Of a DNA stretch of 64,000 bases, positions 36,565 through 46,106 are shown in pieces; position 1 is the first letter of the stretch, and every line of letters begins with the position of its first letter. The position numbers were made by a program, and so were the translations under genes. The notes under the pieces are model-generated. The model was not told the origin of the DNA. It saw only the letters and a list, made by a program, of their open reading frames with translations, and did no database searches. The DNA is from Myroides marinus (GTDB lineage: Bacteria > Bacteroidota > Bacteroidia > Flavobacteriales > Flavobacteriaceae): positions 19,676 through 83,675 of the forward strand of contig NZ_FNYS01000015.1 in NCBI RefSeq assembly GCF_900109075.1. Direction: 5' to 3'.

Positions 36565-38043
36565 ATGAACGATAAAAAACTAACAACAGCATCAGGAAGA
36601 CCATATGTAGATCATGAAGATTCACTAACAGCAGGAGCTAGAGGTCCAGTACTATTAGAGGATTATATCTTACACGAAAAGCTTGCTCATTTTAATAGAG
36701 AGCGTATTCCAGAGCGTATCGTACACGCAAAAGGAGCAGGAGCTTATGGTACTTTTACTGTAACTAATGATATTACTAAATATACAAAAGCAAAACTATT
36801 TAGTGAAGTAGGTAAACAAACAGAGGTATTTGTTCGTTTCTCTACTGTAGGAGGAGAGAAAGGATCTGCGGATTCTGAGCGTGACCCACGTGGTTTTGCA
36901 GTTAAATTCTATACAGAGGATGGTAACTGGGACTTAGTAGGTAATAATACTCCAGTATTCTTTATTAAAGATGCTAAGAAGTTCCCTGACTTTATCCATA
37001 CTCAGAAAAGACACCCTATGACTAACTTAAAGTCAGCTACTATGGTTTGGGACTTCTGGTCATTAAACCCAGAGAGTTTACACCAAGTATTAATATTGAT
37101 GTCAGATAGAGGTACTCCTTATGGATATAGACATATGAACGGATACGGAAGTCATACATTCTCTATGATTAATAGTGAGAATGAAAGAGTATATGTGAAG
37201 TTCCACTTTAAAACAGCTCAAGGAATTAAGAATCTTACAGGACCTGAGGCAGATGAGATGAGAGCTAAGGATATGGATTATGCTCAAAGAGATTTGAATG
37301 AGCATATTGCTAGTGGAGATTTCCCTAAATGGAATCTTAAGATTCAGGTAATGACTGAAGAGCAAGCTAGAGCAGCTGTAGTAAATCCGTTTGATGTGAC
37401 TAAAGTATGGCCACACGCTGAGTACCCTCTTATCGATGTAGGTACAATGGAATTAAACAGAAGCCCACGTAACTACTTCCAAGATGTAGAACAAGCAGCT
37501 TTTGCTCCAGCGCATATCGTAGATGGTATTGGGTTCTCACCAGATAAGATGTTACAAGGACGTTTACTGTCTTACCCAGATGCTCAACGATACAGATTAG
37601 GAGCTAATTATGAGCAAATACCTGTAAACCGTTGCCCATTTATGACTAATACATACCAAAGAGATGGGTATATGAGAGTAGATGGCAATGGAGAAGATGC
37701 ACCTAACTATTTCCCAAATAGCTTTGATGACATTGTAGTAGATCAAAGTTATAAAGAACCAGCGTATGATTTGAATAGTCTTGTAGCTGATCGATATGAT
37801 AGAAATGGAGAAGGTGAGAATGATCACTTTAGCCAACCAGGTAAGTTATATGAAATCATGACTCCTGAAGAAAAAACAAATACGGTAGCTAATATCGTAG
37901 CTGCGATGAGTGGAGTGGATGGGCCTAAACGAGATGAGATCATCGGAAGACAATTATGCCACTGGTTTAGAGCGAATATGGAATTAGGAATGAGAATCGC
38001 ACAAGGACTAAACTTCGATGTTAGTAAACATATGAATTCATAA
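36565..38043 (+). CDS. katA: Catalase (small-subunit, clade 3 type)
   Basis: This 492-residue heme catalase converts hydrogen peroxide to water and oxygen. The catalytic histidine lies in [12 protein letters not shown] (about residue 54), the Asn in the GDNTPVFFI-like segment ([10 protein letters not shown]), and the heme-ligand tyrosine in [13 protein letters not shown] (about residue 337). Length fits the clade 3 monofunctional enzymes. The gene is monocistronic with a strong terminator. Confidence 0.96.
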   Translation: MNDKKLTTASGRPYVDHEDSLTAGARGPVLLEDYILHEKLAHFNRERIPERIVHAKGAGAYGTFTVTNDITKYTKAKLFSEVGKQTEVFVRFSTVGGEKGSADSERDPRGFAVKFYTEDGNWDLVGNNTPVFFIKDAKKFPDFIHTQKRHPMTNLKSATMVWDFWSLNPESLHQVLILMSDRGTPYGYRHMNGYGSHTFSMINSENERVYVKFHFKTAQGIKNLTGPEADEMRAKDMDYAQRDLNEHIASGDFPKWNLKIQVMTEEQARAAVVNPFDVTKVWPHAEYPLIDVGTMELNRSPRNYFQDVEQAAFAPAHIVDGIGFSPDKMLQGRLLSYPDAQRYRLGANYEQIPVNRCPFMTNTYQRDGYMRVDGNGEDAPNYFPNSFDDIVVDQSYKEPAYDLNSLVADRYDRNGEGENDHFSQPGKLYEIMTPEEKTNTVANIVAAMSGVDGPKRDEIIGRQLCHWFRANMELGMRIAQGLNFDVSKHMNS

Positions 38044-38065
38044 TAGTTATTTTATATTACTCCCC

Positions 38066-38105
38066 AAGCCTCCTGCTATTTTATGATAGCTAGGAGGCTT
38101 TTTTG
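38066..38105 (+). terminator. Terminator after katA
   Basis: AAGCCTCC and GGAGGCTT outer arms plus GCTAT/ATAGC inner arms, with T6 after. Confidence 0.85.
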
Positions 38106-38156
38106 TATATAGCCCTCAAAGGCAATTGAGAAACTGACATTCTAGATAATTATACC

Positions 38157-38164
38157 TATTTTTG
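38157..38164 (+). promoter_or_regulatory. -7 element of the tyrosine phosphatase gene
   Basis: TATTTTTG, 24 nt before the ATG. The nearest TTG is 28 nt upstream, too far for a standard -33. Confidence 0.45.
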
Positions 38165-38187
38165 TTAGTAACCAAAGATTTTATACT

Positions 38188-39228
38188 ATGCGCCAACCAC
38201 ATATATTGCTATATATTCTTACTTCTGTATTATTGACAGGGTGTTCTTATAAGACATATCAGCCTGTTGCTTTCTCAGATTTAGATAAAGGAAAGAATAT
38301 AGTAGAAGAGAAAAAAGGATATACAGTGCAGTTACCTGCAGAAGATAAATTAGTCTTAAATGACCAGACGGTAGTCAAGGCTGAGAAACTATTCGTTCCA
38401 ACTCAGAGTAGAGAAATCTACAAAGTAGTAGAGACAAAAGACACTACCTATTTATCTAATAGGCATATAGAGTTTAAGAAAGTTCACAACTTCCGTGATA
38501 TGGGAGGTATTAAGAACCAGGAAGGAAAACAAATAGTATGGGGGCACTTCTTTAGAAGTGGTCATCTATCTAAGCTTAAGAATAAGGAATATAACAAGTT
38601 TAACGAATTAAACATTAAGACTGTTATAGACCTTCGTACAGATAAGGAATTGTCTAAAAAACCAGATAGAATACCAGCTGGAGTAGGATATACCAATGTA
38701 CAAGTGTACGATGATTCAGAGGATATGTTCTCTAAGACAAAGAAAGAGGTCTTAAAAGGTAAGGTGACACCAGTGCAGTCTGATAGTTTAGTGATGGAGT
38801 TCTATAAACTATATATGCTAGAGAATCCACAGTTAGTAAAGGGGATAGTAGACCAATTATTTGAGTCTAATGACGCAGTACTGTTTCACTGTTCTGCTGG
38901 GAAAGATAGAACAGGGATGATAGGAGCCTTAGTTTTGAGTATTCTTAAGGTAGATAGAGAGACTATTATCTCAGAGTATATGTTGTCTAATAATTATAGA
39001 GTAGAAGACATAACGAATAGAATGAAATTAGCCAAGGCAGGTAAAGTACTGTTTCCTAAGATCAACTATCAAGTGATAGAGAACTTCTCATGGATTAAGG
39101 CAATTTATATAGAAGCTATGTTTAAAGGAATAGAGTCTAAGTATGGTACTATGGATAACTATATCACAACAGGATTAGGTATTACTCCTGAGAAAAGACA
39201 AGCGTATATAGATAAATTTACCTATTAG
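38188..39228 (+). CDS. Tyrosine/serine protein phosphatase lipoprotein (PTP family)
   Basis: This 346-residue protein has a lipoprotein signal (MRQPHILLYILTSVLLTGC). The catalytic loop is HCSAGKDRTG with Cys near residue 235 and Arg six later (C-x5-R). Upstream lie HNFRDMGGI and FRSGHLSKL, the signature of the Y_phosphatase3 family. It should act outside the cytoplasm, anchored in the outer membrane or periplasm; the substrate is unknown. The following genes on the same strand are spaced by 20-53 bases. Confidence 0.88.
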   Translation: MRQPHILLYILTSVLLTGCSYKTYQPVAFSDLDKGKNIVEEKKGYTVQLPAEDKLVLNDQTVVKAEKLFVPTQSREIYKVVETKDTTYLSNRHIEFKKVHNFRDMGGIKNQEGKQIVWGHFFRSGHLSKLKNKEYNKFNELNIKTVIDLRTDKELSKKPDRIPAGVGYTNVQVYDDSEDMFSKTKKEVLKGKVTPVQSDSLVMEFYKLYMLENPQLVKGIVDQLFESNDAVLFHCSAGKDRTGMIGALVLSILKVDRETIISEYMLSNNYRVEDITNRMKLAKAGKVLFPKINYQVIENFSWIKAIYIEAMFKGIESKYGTMDNYITTGLGITPEKRQAYIDKFTY

Positions 39229-39281
39229 TATTTTGTGTTCGTTTTCAATTGTCATAAATTAGAGAATTCAAATATTTAGTT

Positions 39282-39893
39282 ATGTATAAAAAGATATTCG
39301 CTATAGTAGCATTCTTTAGTCTATGTACTATGAATGCTCAAGAAATGACCTTTAGTCAAAAGGTTGGTAAACTAATGGAATTAGTAACAGCAGAAAATGT
39401 AGATAATAACCAAGTAAGAGAGATATTAAAAACATTAGCTATCGCACCTAAAGAGATGAAAGAAGGAGCGATGGACTATAGTATTTATGATGACTTCGAA
39501 GGAGATACACTTTATTATATTCCATATAAGACAGCTGATGAACCTCGCTATTCTGTTGAGAAACTAAAGCAAGGAGATAAGTTATTCTATACCTTACAGT
39601 TTTTGATAAGTAGTGAGTATACTAAAGATCCTTCAGGTAAGGTAACATATAAGGATAAGGACTATCTATATAATACTACTATAGAAGATCTAATGCCATA
39701 TTGTACTACACCGATGAGTTACAAAAATGGTAAGGGTAATAATCCAGAGTCTCCACTATTAAGCTGTGTGTATACTAACCCAAACAGTAAAAGAAAACTG
39801 ATGTACTGGGTAGTGTGTGAGAATAAGATAGGAGATAAAGAAAAGAATAGAGTAAAAGAAATCAAGATTCAGAGCCAAGAACTTTGGAGATAA
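39282..39893 (+). CDS. Secreted protein of unknown function
   Basis: This is a 203-residue protein with a signal peptide (MYKKIFAIVAFFSLCTMNAQ). The mature part is mixed and charged and has no motif I can assign. It lies 53 bases after the phosphatase gene and 19 before the DUF4328 gene, in a run of same-strand genes ending at a strong terminator, so co-expression is possible. Confidence 0.7.
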   Translation: MYKKIFAIVAFFSLCTMNAQEMTFSQKVGKLMELVTAENVDNNQVREILKTLAIAPKEMKEGAMDYSIYDDFEGDTLYYIPYKTADEPRYSVEKLKQGDKLFYTLQFLISSEYTKDPSGKVTYKDKDYLYNTTIEDLMPYCTTPMSYKNGKGNNPESPLLSCVYTNPNSKRKLMYWVVCENKIGDKEKNRVKEIKIQSQELWR

Positions 39894-39912
39894 GTAATAA
39901 ACAAGACGTTGT

Positions 39913-40596
39913 ATGTTGTTGTCTAATGTTAGTAGAGGAAATGTATTAGCGGTAGCTATTAATATGTTAATTATAGCTTCTATCGCTAGTTTAAATTGTT
40001 TAATAATTCAGCAAATTATCTATAGTAATGTAGCAGATGGCATTCATTATATCAATAGAGATTTAGTAAGGTTTGAAACGATAATATTTATTGTTTCTAT
40101 TACAAATATTGTAGCAGGTCTTTTCTTTGTAGCCATTCTTATGGTTTGGTTATATAGAGCATATTCCAATATGCAGACTTTAGACAATAGACTTACAGAT
40201 CATAAATATTGGGCAGTATTAGGATGGATAGCACCTTTGTTTAATCTTATTATGCCTTATAGATTGTTTAATAAGATGAGTTTGAGCGCTGTTAATTACG
40301 TTAAGGTTCATACTCAGGTTTCACTTAAAAGATATAAACCATTATGGTTATTATTGATTTGGGTTAATTTCTTGTTGATTGTACTTTTAAGAGTGTTTCA
40401 ATATCGAATAGCCTATTTTGTAGATGCTAGTATTGTGTTAAACATAGGTATTGCTATTAATGTACTTATTTTAGTTTGTACCCTGTTGTTTGCATCCTAT
40501 TTTAATTTCTATAGAAAGCTAGAGGCTTTAATATACAAGTTAAATCTCGAAGAAAAAGACGACTCTGCAGACTGTATTGAGTTAGTAAGAGAGTAA
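39913..40596 (+). CDS. DUF4328 domain membrane protein
   Basis: This 227-residue protein has about five or six hydrophobic segments. The central region has WLYRAYSNMQTLD followed by WAVLGWIAPLFNLIMPYRLFNKM, the DUF4328 signature. Function is not known. It overlaps neither neighbour and probably belongs to the same transcript as the genes on both sides. Confidence 0.8.
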   Translation: MLLSNVSRGNVLAVAINMLIIASIASLNCLIIQQIIYSNVADGIHYINRDLVRFETIIFIVSITNIVAGLFFVAILMVWLYRAYSNMQTLDNRLTDHKYWAVLGWIAPLFNLIMPYRLFNKMSLSAVNYVKVHTQVSLKRYKPLWLLLIWVNFLLIVLLRVFQYRIAYFVDASIVLNIGIAINVLILVCTLLFASYFNFYRKLEALIYKLNLEEKDDSADCIELVRE

Positions 40597-40621
40597 TAAA
40601 ACTATTAAGCTGTGTATCTAT

Positions 40622-41323
40622 ATGATAGGAAAGCAAACGGTTTTAAATATGGTAAATGAGATTGGACAGGTTTATGTCCAACGAGGTTTTATATCTTCTC
40701 AGAAGGGTTTAGTACTCAAGTATAAAGTACCTACTAATGGTTTTGAACTCTTGCTAAAGTTTCATATCATACAGAGTGATGTCAAGCAGAGTATGACTAT
40801 TGACTGTATGCTAACGGTATTGTCAGAAGAACTAAAAGAGTGGAGATTAAAACAGTATAGGAGTAAGGATTTAGCTACAGATACCGTGTTTATGGCAAAT
40901 ATTCAAGATGTTATTCCAGAACAACCAAAGAAGTTTACTTGGGAGATCAATCAGAAGAATGAACAAGAGTTTAAAGAACACTTAAAGCAGTTGCTCAGTT
41001 TATATGCTAATCCTATTTATAATTTTTTCACAGATAGACAGTTACTAATAGCACATGTTGTCGAAAATGGATGGAGGCTAAATGACTATATGCAAGCTAA
41101 AAACTTTGCTTACCCTATAGACTTTATGTGTTGTTTTGCAACTAGAGAAGAGAGTACTCAGGGCTTTAATAACTACTTAAAGAGAGAGGGATTAGTAGGA
41201 CAGGCAAAGAGGATTTATAAAGAGATGAGTTCCCCTAAATACAAAGGATTTATCACTAGTGATTCTTCAGAGGATAAGGTCTTTCAGTTAGCTTATCTGC
41301 ACAAGATACCTATACTTATATAA
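40622..41323 (+). CDS. Hypothetical protein
   Basis: This is a 233-residue soluble protein with no signal peptide or membrane helix. The N-terminal half is beta-rich (for example GLVLKYKVPTNGFELLLKFH) and contains SEELKEWRLKQYR; a DUF4304-like fold is possible but unproven. It is the last gene before a bidirectional terminator. No function is proposed. Confidence 0.65.
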   Translation: MIGKQTVLNMVNEIGQVYVQRGFISSQKGLVLKYKVPTNGFELLLKFHIIQSDVKQSMTIDCMLTVLSEELKEWRLKQYRSKDLATDTVFMANIQDVIPEQPKKFTWEINQKNEQEFKEHLKQLLSLYANPIYNFFTDRQLLIAHVVENGWRLNDYMQAKNFAYPIDFMCCFATREESTQGFNNYLKREGLVGQAKRIYKEMSSPKYKGFITSDSSEDKVFQLAYLHKIPILI

Positions 41324-41330
41324 GGTCATA

Positions 41331-41373
41331 AAAAAGAGGCGGGATAGATTTAAATCTATCCCGCCTCTTTTTT
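41331..41373. terminator. Very strong bidirectional terminator
   Basis: AAAAAGAGGCGGGATAGATT and its exact complement form an uninterrupted stem of about 21 bp with A/T tracts on both sides. It separates the convergent genes ending at 41323 and 41389. Confidence 0.9.
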
Positions 41374-41388
41374 ATATTTATGAAGTGA

Positions 41389-41784
41389 CTACTTTATAGT
41401 CTCTCTCTTGTAAGTGTATTCACTATTGTTTTGTTCTAATACCATAACATCATGACTTAGTGCCTTTAACCCAAATACTAAGGTATCATTCTTACTATCG
41501 ATTGTTTGAGATAAGATGCATAAATTATTATTAGATACCCACCACTTCTTATACTCATTATTAATCATGTTAGTAGACTTAGCTTCTCCATTTGCATCTA
41601 AGATAAAACTCTTTGGTTTTAGCTCATTAAAAGGAGTGAATTCGGTCCAAGCACCTTCTATAGTTTGAGCATGAGTCTTTTCTTGCTCCGTCATTTCTGG
41701 GAGATTAAAGCTTTCTTCTTTTTTACAGCTAACTAAAGCTAGTGTACATAGAATAATATAAGTACAAGTCTTAAATGTTTTCAT
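41389..41784 (-). CDS. Small lipocalin-like lipoprotein
   Basis: This is a 131-residue protein with a lipoprotein signal (MKTFKTCTYIILCTLALVSC then KKEE). The mature part has IEGAWTEFTPFNELKPKSF and several beta strands, which fits the lipocalin-like domains common in Bacteroidota lipoproteins. No ligand or role can be inferred. It stands alone. Confidence 0.72.
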   Translation of the reverse strand: MKTFKTCTYIILCTLALVSCKKEESFNLPEMTEQEKTHAQTIEGAWTEFTPFNELKPKSFILDANGEAKSTNMINNEYKKWWVSNNNLCILSQTIDSKNDTLVFGLKALSHDVMVLEQNNSEYTYKRETIK

Positions 41785-41857
41785 ATTTTGTATTCAAATA
41801 TTGTAAATGATAAACAAATATAGCTAAATAATGTTATAGTTGTATTTGTGAGAGAGG

Positions 41858-43375
41858 TTATTGGTTACTGCCTTTTGTTTTATCTATTGTTGATAGCGTT
41901 AGTATTGAGCGATATAGTATTTCTAAGTTTATTTCCATTTCTTCTCTGCTTAGATGACCAAAGCCAAGTCTCATCCCTGTTAGTGTTCTATCTTGATAAA
42001 GAATAGTTTTTGGTAAGAATAGATTATTCTTTTCACATTCTTTGTGTAGCTGCATTAAGTTAATAGGAACCTTCCATTCTATCCATATAGCTAATCCTCC
42101 AGCAGGAAGTTTAAAGGTTACTTGATCTCCTAAGAATTGCGTTATTAATTGAGCGAATGTATCACGTCGTTCTTTATAGACCTTAGAGGCTTTCTTTAAA
42201 TATCTAAATATTTCACCTTCTTCTATTAGTTCGTTTAACACTTGCTCCATTACCATATCTCCACGAGGGTCCAGTAATCGCAAGTATTTTTGCATCTCTA
42301 ACAGAACATTTTCAGGAGCCACTATAAAACCATTCTCAAAACTAGGGGCTAACGACTTACCAAAAGAACCTATATATACTACCATTCCTTCGGTATCTAC
42401 ACTGGCTAGTGGTAATACCGAACTCTTGTCATAATGAAAGTCATAGTCATAATCATCCTCTAGTATGATAAAGCCGTATTTATTAGCTAGATTAAGTAGT
42501 TGTACTCTGCGCTGAGCACTCAGTGTTACTGTGGTAGGATAGTGGTGATGAGGAGTGAGGTAGAGCATTCTTATTTGTTGTGTTTTGCACAGTTGTTCTA
42601 CTTCATTTACATCTATACCATCCTCGTCTATAGATACAGTTAATATCTGAGCTCCAGCTTCCTGAAATGCCATATTACTAGAGTAGTAACTAAGGTTCGC
42701 CACAATAACTTTATCTTTAGGACTCAGTAGGACTCTACAGGCGATGTAGATGCTCATCTCTGTGCTTCTAGTTATCAAGACATTTTTACTACTTACGTGT
42801 AGTCCTCTAGATAGGTTGAGGTAGTTAGCCATATTCTTTCTAAAGGAAGTATTGTCTTGATGAGTATTGCTAAGTAGTTTCTTTCTATTGCTCTTTCTCT
42901 TTAGGTTCGCGCTGTAAAATGATGATAACTGATCTATCTGGATAATTCTACTATCTGTAGTGCCATCTGTAAAAACGTGATCACAATTGCTGATTTCAAG
43001 AGGAGAGTCTAATAAGTTACTAGAGTGAAATGTATATCCAGGTTTAGTAGGATATTGCTCTAAAGCTTTGTAATTAGAAGCATTAGTTCTTTTATGATTA
43101 AATGACTTTTTATTAAGCACAAAGCATCCCTTGTTTGCCTGCATCTCTATCCATCCTTGTGTAGCTATCTCTTCGAAGGCAGCCACTACAGTATTTCTAT
43201 TTACTTCTAGTAGACTAGCGATAGTACGCGTACCTGGCAATTTGGTTCCTTCAGGTATGAAGTTGCGTTGTATTGCATTGCTAAATTGATTAGCTATTTG
43301 CATATAAATTGCTGTAGAAGAGTTTCTATCAATCTTTATAAAGCTTTGATAAGGTATTTTTACTGGACTAGGCAT
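41858..43375 (-). CDS. MocR-type transcriptional regulator (GntR HTH plus aminotransferase fold)
   Basis: This 505-residue protein has an N-terminal GntR winged helix (about residues 15-80, with IPEGTKLPGTRTIASLLEVNRNTVVAAFEEI) and a type I aminotransferase domain with YLTPHHHYPTTVTLS, DDYDYDFHY and the PLP lysine in IGSFGKSLAP. MocR proteins sense PLP or amino compounds and control nearby genes. The divergent gene at 43550 and the SMR exporter beyond it are the closest candidate targets. Confidence 0.9.
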   Translation of the reverse strand: MPSPVKIPYQSFIKIDRNSSTAIYMQIANQFSNAIQRNFIPEGTKLPGTRTIASLLEVNRNTVVAAFEEIATQGWIEMQANKGCFVLNKKSFNHKRTNASNYKALEQYPTKPGYTFHSSNLLDSPLEISNCDHVFTDGTTDSRIIQIDQLSSFYSANLKRKSNRKKLLSNTHQDNTSFRKNMANYLNLSRGLHVSSKNVLITRSTEMSIYIACRVLLSPKDKVIVANLSYYSSNMAFQEAGAQILTVSIDEDGIDVNEVEQLCKTQQIRMLYLTPHHHYPTTVTLSAQRRVQLLNLANKYGFIILEDDYDYDFHYDKSSVLPLASVDTEGMVVYIGSFGKSLAPSFENGFIVAPENVLLEMQKYLRLLDPRGDMVMEQVLNELIEEGEIFRYLKKASKVYKERRDTFAQLITQFLGDQVTFKLPAGGLAIWIEWKVPINLMQLHKECEKNNLFLPKTILYQDRTLTGMRLGFGHLSREEMEINLEILYRSILTLSTIDKTKGSNQ

Positions 43376-43549
43376 ACTGTGTTTTACTAAGTGCTAAACT
43401 ATTCCGGAAAGGTACTGTTTTTAGCGAAAATAGAAATGATCTTTAACACACTGTTTTTATGAAAATTACAACATATAGAGAAGATTATTCTTGTTATTTC
43501 TTGGCTTATAAATGAGTTTTTATCTAAATTAGACCAATAATTTACAATT

Positions 43550-44368
43550 ATGAATGTATCCATACTTCAGATGGTTAGTATAGTGAGCTATTCTAACGCA
43601 TATCTTAATGATCAGTTACCTGAGATATCTAATCAAGGAGAAAAGATATCTATGTATTGTAATAAGGTGTTGTTTCACATACCAGTGGAGGGCAATGAAA
43701 CTCAATATACAACCCAAGCTCCTATAGATTGGTTCTTATCTTTAAAATATAGAGGTGTTCAGCAAGTCAAGTTGCATTATAAATCAGTTCCTAATCTGAA
43801 TATGCCAGAGCGTATGTCCGCAGGTTTTGTAGGGGGAGCAGGTATCTGGATGGTAGAGACAGTATTAGATGGTAAGTCAGAGTTCTGGTATAGTAAGTGG
43901 CAAGTAGATGAACATCAGCGTAAATTAGGCTCTGATAGAATATGGACTGTGACTTATAAGAAAGCACCTATTACAGAACTATTGACAGAAGTATATACTG
44001 TAGATACTCAGGCAGAAGAGTTAAAATTGATTTTATCAGAGTTAGTATCGTTTTGTAGTGAAATAAAAGAAAGTGGATGGCAAAGTATATTTGCAGGAGC
44101 TAAGACAGTATTAGATAATGCTAAGCCCTCTGTGTCTACTTACCTAAAAGATATGATAGTAGATGGGGGTTATACTCCTGAAGCATTAGCTTTGATGGAG
44201 GCAGCAGATAGGTCATATGTATTTGGTGGTATGGGATCGTGGAATGATGTTGTTTCTTTTGAGACTAAAGAACAAGAGAGTACTTATTTGGCTTTATCGG
44301 ATAAATTGTATGCTAGTCTTAATAAGTGTATACTAGCTTTTGCTAATTCATGTGTTATTGATAGATAA
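43550..44368 (+). CDS. Hypothetical protein divergent from the MocR gene
   Basis: This is a 272-residue soluble protein with no signal peptide. Segments such as FVGGAGIWMVETVLDGKSEFWYSKWQV and the C-terminal YVFGGMGSWNDV have no function I can name. It starts 174 bases from the divergent MocR start and might be controlled by it. Downstream lies an SMR exporter after 114 bases with its own -7-like box. Confidence 0.65.
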   Translation: MNVSILQMVSIVSYSNAYLNDQLPEISNQGEKISMYCNKVLFHIPVEGNETQYTTQAPIDWFLSLKYRGVQQVKLHYKSVPNLNMPERMSAGFVGGAGIWMVETVLDGKSEFWYSKWQVDEHQRKLGSDRIWTVTYKKAPITELLTEVYTVDTQAEELKLILSELVSFCSEIKESGWQSIFAGAKTVLDNAKPSVSTYLKDMIVDGGYTPEALALMEAADRSYVFGGMGSWNDVVSFETKEQESTYLALSDKLYASLNKCILAFANSCVIDR

Positions 44369-44482
44369 GTTTAATAATACAAAGTGTCTTTACAAAAAAG
44401 AAATGAGATTTTTGTTTTCATTTGATAAAAAATAAAATGATTTTATTAATCACCTTTGCACCCTTAAAATTTAAAAGCAAAG

Positions 44483-44812
44483 ATGAACTGGATTATATTA
44501 ATTATAGGAGGGTTATTCGAAGTTGCATTTACATTCTGTTTAGGTAAAGCAAAAGAAGCCTCTGGAGGAGAAGCTATCGGATGGTATGCTGCATTTTTGA
44601 TAGCATTAGTTTGTAGTATGGCTGCCTTAGTTAAAGCAACTCAATCATTACCATTAGGAACAGCATACGCTGTATGGACAGGAATAGGAGCAGTAGGTAC
44701 AGTATTAGTAGGAATATTTGTTTTTAAAGATCCTGCTACATTCTGGAGAATGTTCTTTATCGCTACATTGATTGGTTCTATTATTGGATTAAAAGTAGTA
44801 GCAGCTTCTTAA
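44483..44812 (+). CDS. Small multidrug resistance (SMR) family transporter, SugE/Gdx-like
   Basis: This 109-residue protein has four membrane helices. The essential glutamate is in GGLFEVAF (Glu14), and YAVWTGIGAVG is the central motif. SMR proteins work as antiparallel dimers that exchange protons for cations such as guanidinium or quaternary ammonium compounds. No guanidine riboswitch-like structure was seen upstream. A box CACCTTTG at 44451-44458 is one mismatch from a -7 element. Confidence 0.88.
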   Translation: MNWIILIIGGLFEVAFTFCLGKAKEASGGEAIGWYAAFLIALVCSMAALVKATQSLPLGTAYAVWTGIGAVGTVLVGIFVFKDPATFWRMFFIATLIGSIIGLKVVAAS

Positions 44813-44848
44813 GAAGAAAGCAAAAATACATATCGTAAAATACAAATT

Positions 44849-44886
44849 AAAAAGGGACTTTCACTAGGTGTTGAAAGTCCCTTTTA
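44849..44886 (+). terminator. Terminator after the SMR gene
   Basis: AAAGGGACTTTCA and TGAAAGTCCCTTT form a 13-bp stem around CTAGGTGT with T-rich sequence on the plus strand. Confidence 0.85.
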
Positions 44887-45439
44887 TAGTAATAAAAAAG
44901 TAGTTAATTGTGTTATTATTGCATTCATCTAATTGAATTCATAAACACGATATATATTTGGTACAGATTAAAAGTAGGAAAGAGTTTTGGATTTAAAAAC
45001 CTTATTATTTGTATTGTGATAGTATTTGGTTTAAATGTTTGAATTGTTTCATCAATATTAGAAGATGAGGTTATATTTAACTCCTCAAAAAGGTGTCATC
45101 TTAGATAAGTCCCTCTTAAGTTGTGTTGTTTGTCGATTCATAGTGAAAAGCTTTTCTTTGTGCTTTCTAAGAGATAGAGTCTATTTTTAGTTGTAATGCT
45201 AATGATTGGACTAATTATTGATACTTAGAGTAATGAAGTTAGGGGTAAGTCTAAATTGACTGAGTTATATATCCATAGTGAGTCCATTGTTTTATTTAAA
45301 ATAATGGACTCACTATGGACTCATCATGGACTCACTATGGACTTATTCAGTATGAAGTAATATGTAATCTAGAGCGAGAGAAGAATAGGAATAAACAAAC
45401 GAAGAAGGAAGGTCTAAAGAGACTTTAAAGATAATAAAT
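44887..45439. other. Gene-free region before the Crp/Fnr-type gene
   Basis: No gene is seen in this 553-bp stretch. Its main content is the 11-bp repeat array and inverted copy at 45272-45347. No exact TAnnTTTG box precedes the regulator gene. Confidence 0.5.
45272..45347. repeat. Four 11-bp tandem repeats with an inverted copy
   Basis: Units ATGGACTCACT (45304), ATGGACTCATC (45315), ATGGACTCACT (45326) and ATGGACTTATT (45337) follow each other without gaps. An inverted copy, TCCATAGTGAGTCCAT, lies at 45272-45287. The first and third units can each pair with it; the nearest pairing extends to a hairpin of about 22 bp with a 4-nt loop. The 11-bp period is close to one helical turn, as seen in operator or iteron arrays. 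It ends 92 bases before the Crp/Fnr-type gene. Confidence 0.8.
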
Positions 45440-46024
45440 ATGGCAGAACAATATTTTAAAACTTTTATTGAACACTTAAGAGAAACTATAGAGTTAACCA
45501 CATCTGATATAGATAAAATATTAGAGGTAGTAGAAATAGTGAAGTTAAAGCGAAAGGAATTTTTATTAACGCCTGGGCAGCCTTCTAGACATATGCGATT
45601 TATAGCAGAAGGTAGTGCTAGGAGTTATTACCTTGATGAGAATAGTCAGGAACATACACTTCAGATAGGAATAGAGAATTGGTGGATCAATGATTTGTAT
45701 AGTTTTTTAACTCAAAAAGATTCGCAGATGTATATACAGGCTATAGAATCTGCTGTAATCTTACAGATCAGTCAGTCTAATCTAGAGAAGTTGTACAGAG
45801 AAGTACCTGAAGTATCTACTTTCTTTAGAATTAAGATACAGAATGCTTATGTTGCTCTACAGGAGAGAATGATAGAGAACTTAAGTGCTGAAGTATATAT
45901 TCGTTATCAAAAGTTTATTAAGGATTACAGAGATATAGAGCAACGAGTACCCCAGTATATTGTGGCATCATACTTAGGAGTGACTCCAGAATTTCTAAGT
46001 TATTTAAAGAAAAAACACCTGTAA
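45440..46024 (+). CDS. Crp/Fnr-family transcriptional regulator
   Basis: This 194-residue protein has an N-terminal cyclic-nucleotide-binding-like domain (LTPGQPSRHMRFIAEGSARSYY) and a C-terminal helix-turn-helix ending in PQYIVASYLGVTPEFLSYLKKKH. The phosphate-binding cassette for cAMP is not evident, as in most Bacteroidota Crp/Fnr proteins, so the ligand is unknown. It is followed by a beta-barrel and a DoxX gene on the same strand. The repeats upstream and palindromes downstream are candidate binding sites. Confidence 0.88.
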   Translation: MAEQYFKTFIEHLRETIELTTSDIDKILEVVEIVKLKRKEFLLTPGQPSRHMRFIAEGSARSYYLDENSQEHTLQIGIENWWINDLYSFLTQKDSQMYIQAIESAVILQISQSNLEKLYREVPEVSTFFRIKIQNAYVALQERMIENLSAEVYIRYQKFIKDYRDIEQRVPQYIVASYLGVTPEFLSYLKKKHL

Positions 46025-46029
46025 AGTAT

Positions 46030-46049
46030 TTCTTAAGTTATCTTAAGAA
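46030..46049. promoter_or_regulatory. Perfect palindrome after the Crp/Fnr-type gene
   Basis: TTCTTAAG-TTAT-CTTAAGAA is an exact 8-bp inverted repeat directly after the regulator stop. A T-run is lacking, so an operator is as plausible as a weak terminator. Confidence 0.5.
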
Positions 46050-46068
46050 CCAGGTTAAGGCTAGCTAA

Positions 46069-46106
46069 TACATTTGTCTCATACAAAATAAGGATAGAGA
46101 CAAATG
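46069..46106 (+). promoter_or_regulatory. -7 box and 10-bp inverted repeat overlapping the beta-barrel start
   Basis: TACATTTG (46069-46076) is an exact -7 box. CATTTGTCTC (46071-46080) and GAGACAAATG (46097-46106) are perfect inverted repeats. The left arm overlaps the -7 box and the right arm contains the ATG of the next gene. It could be an operator or an RNA hairpin that hides the start codon. Confidence 0.55.

Noticed and set aside
44369..44482. Guanidine riboswitch before the SMR gene
   Set aside because: No stable stem-loops with the conserved ACGA/ACGR loops are present.
45304..45347. The 11-bp repeats as a CRISPR array
   Set aside because: Units are adjacent with no spacers and far too short.
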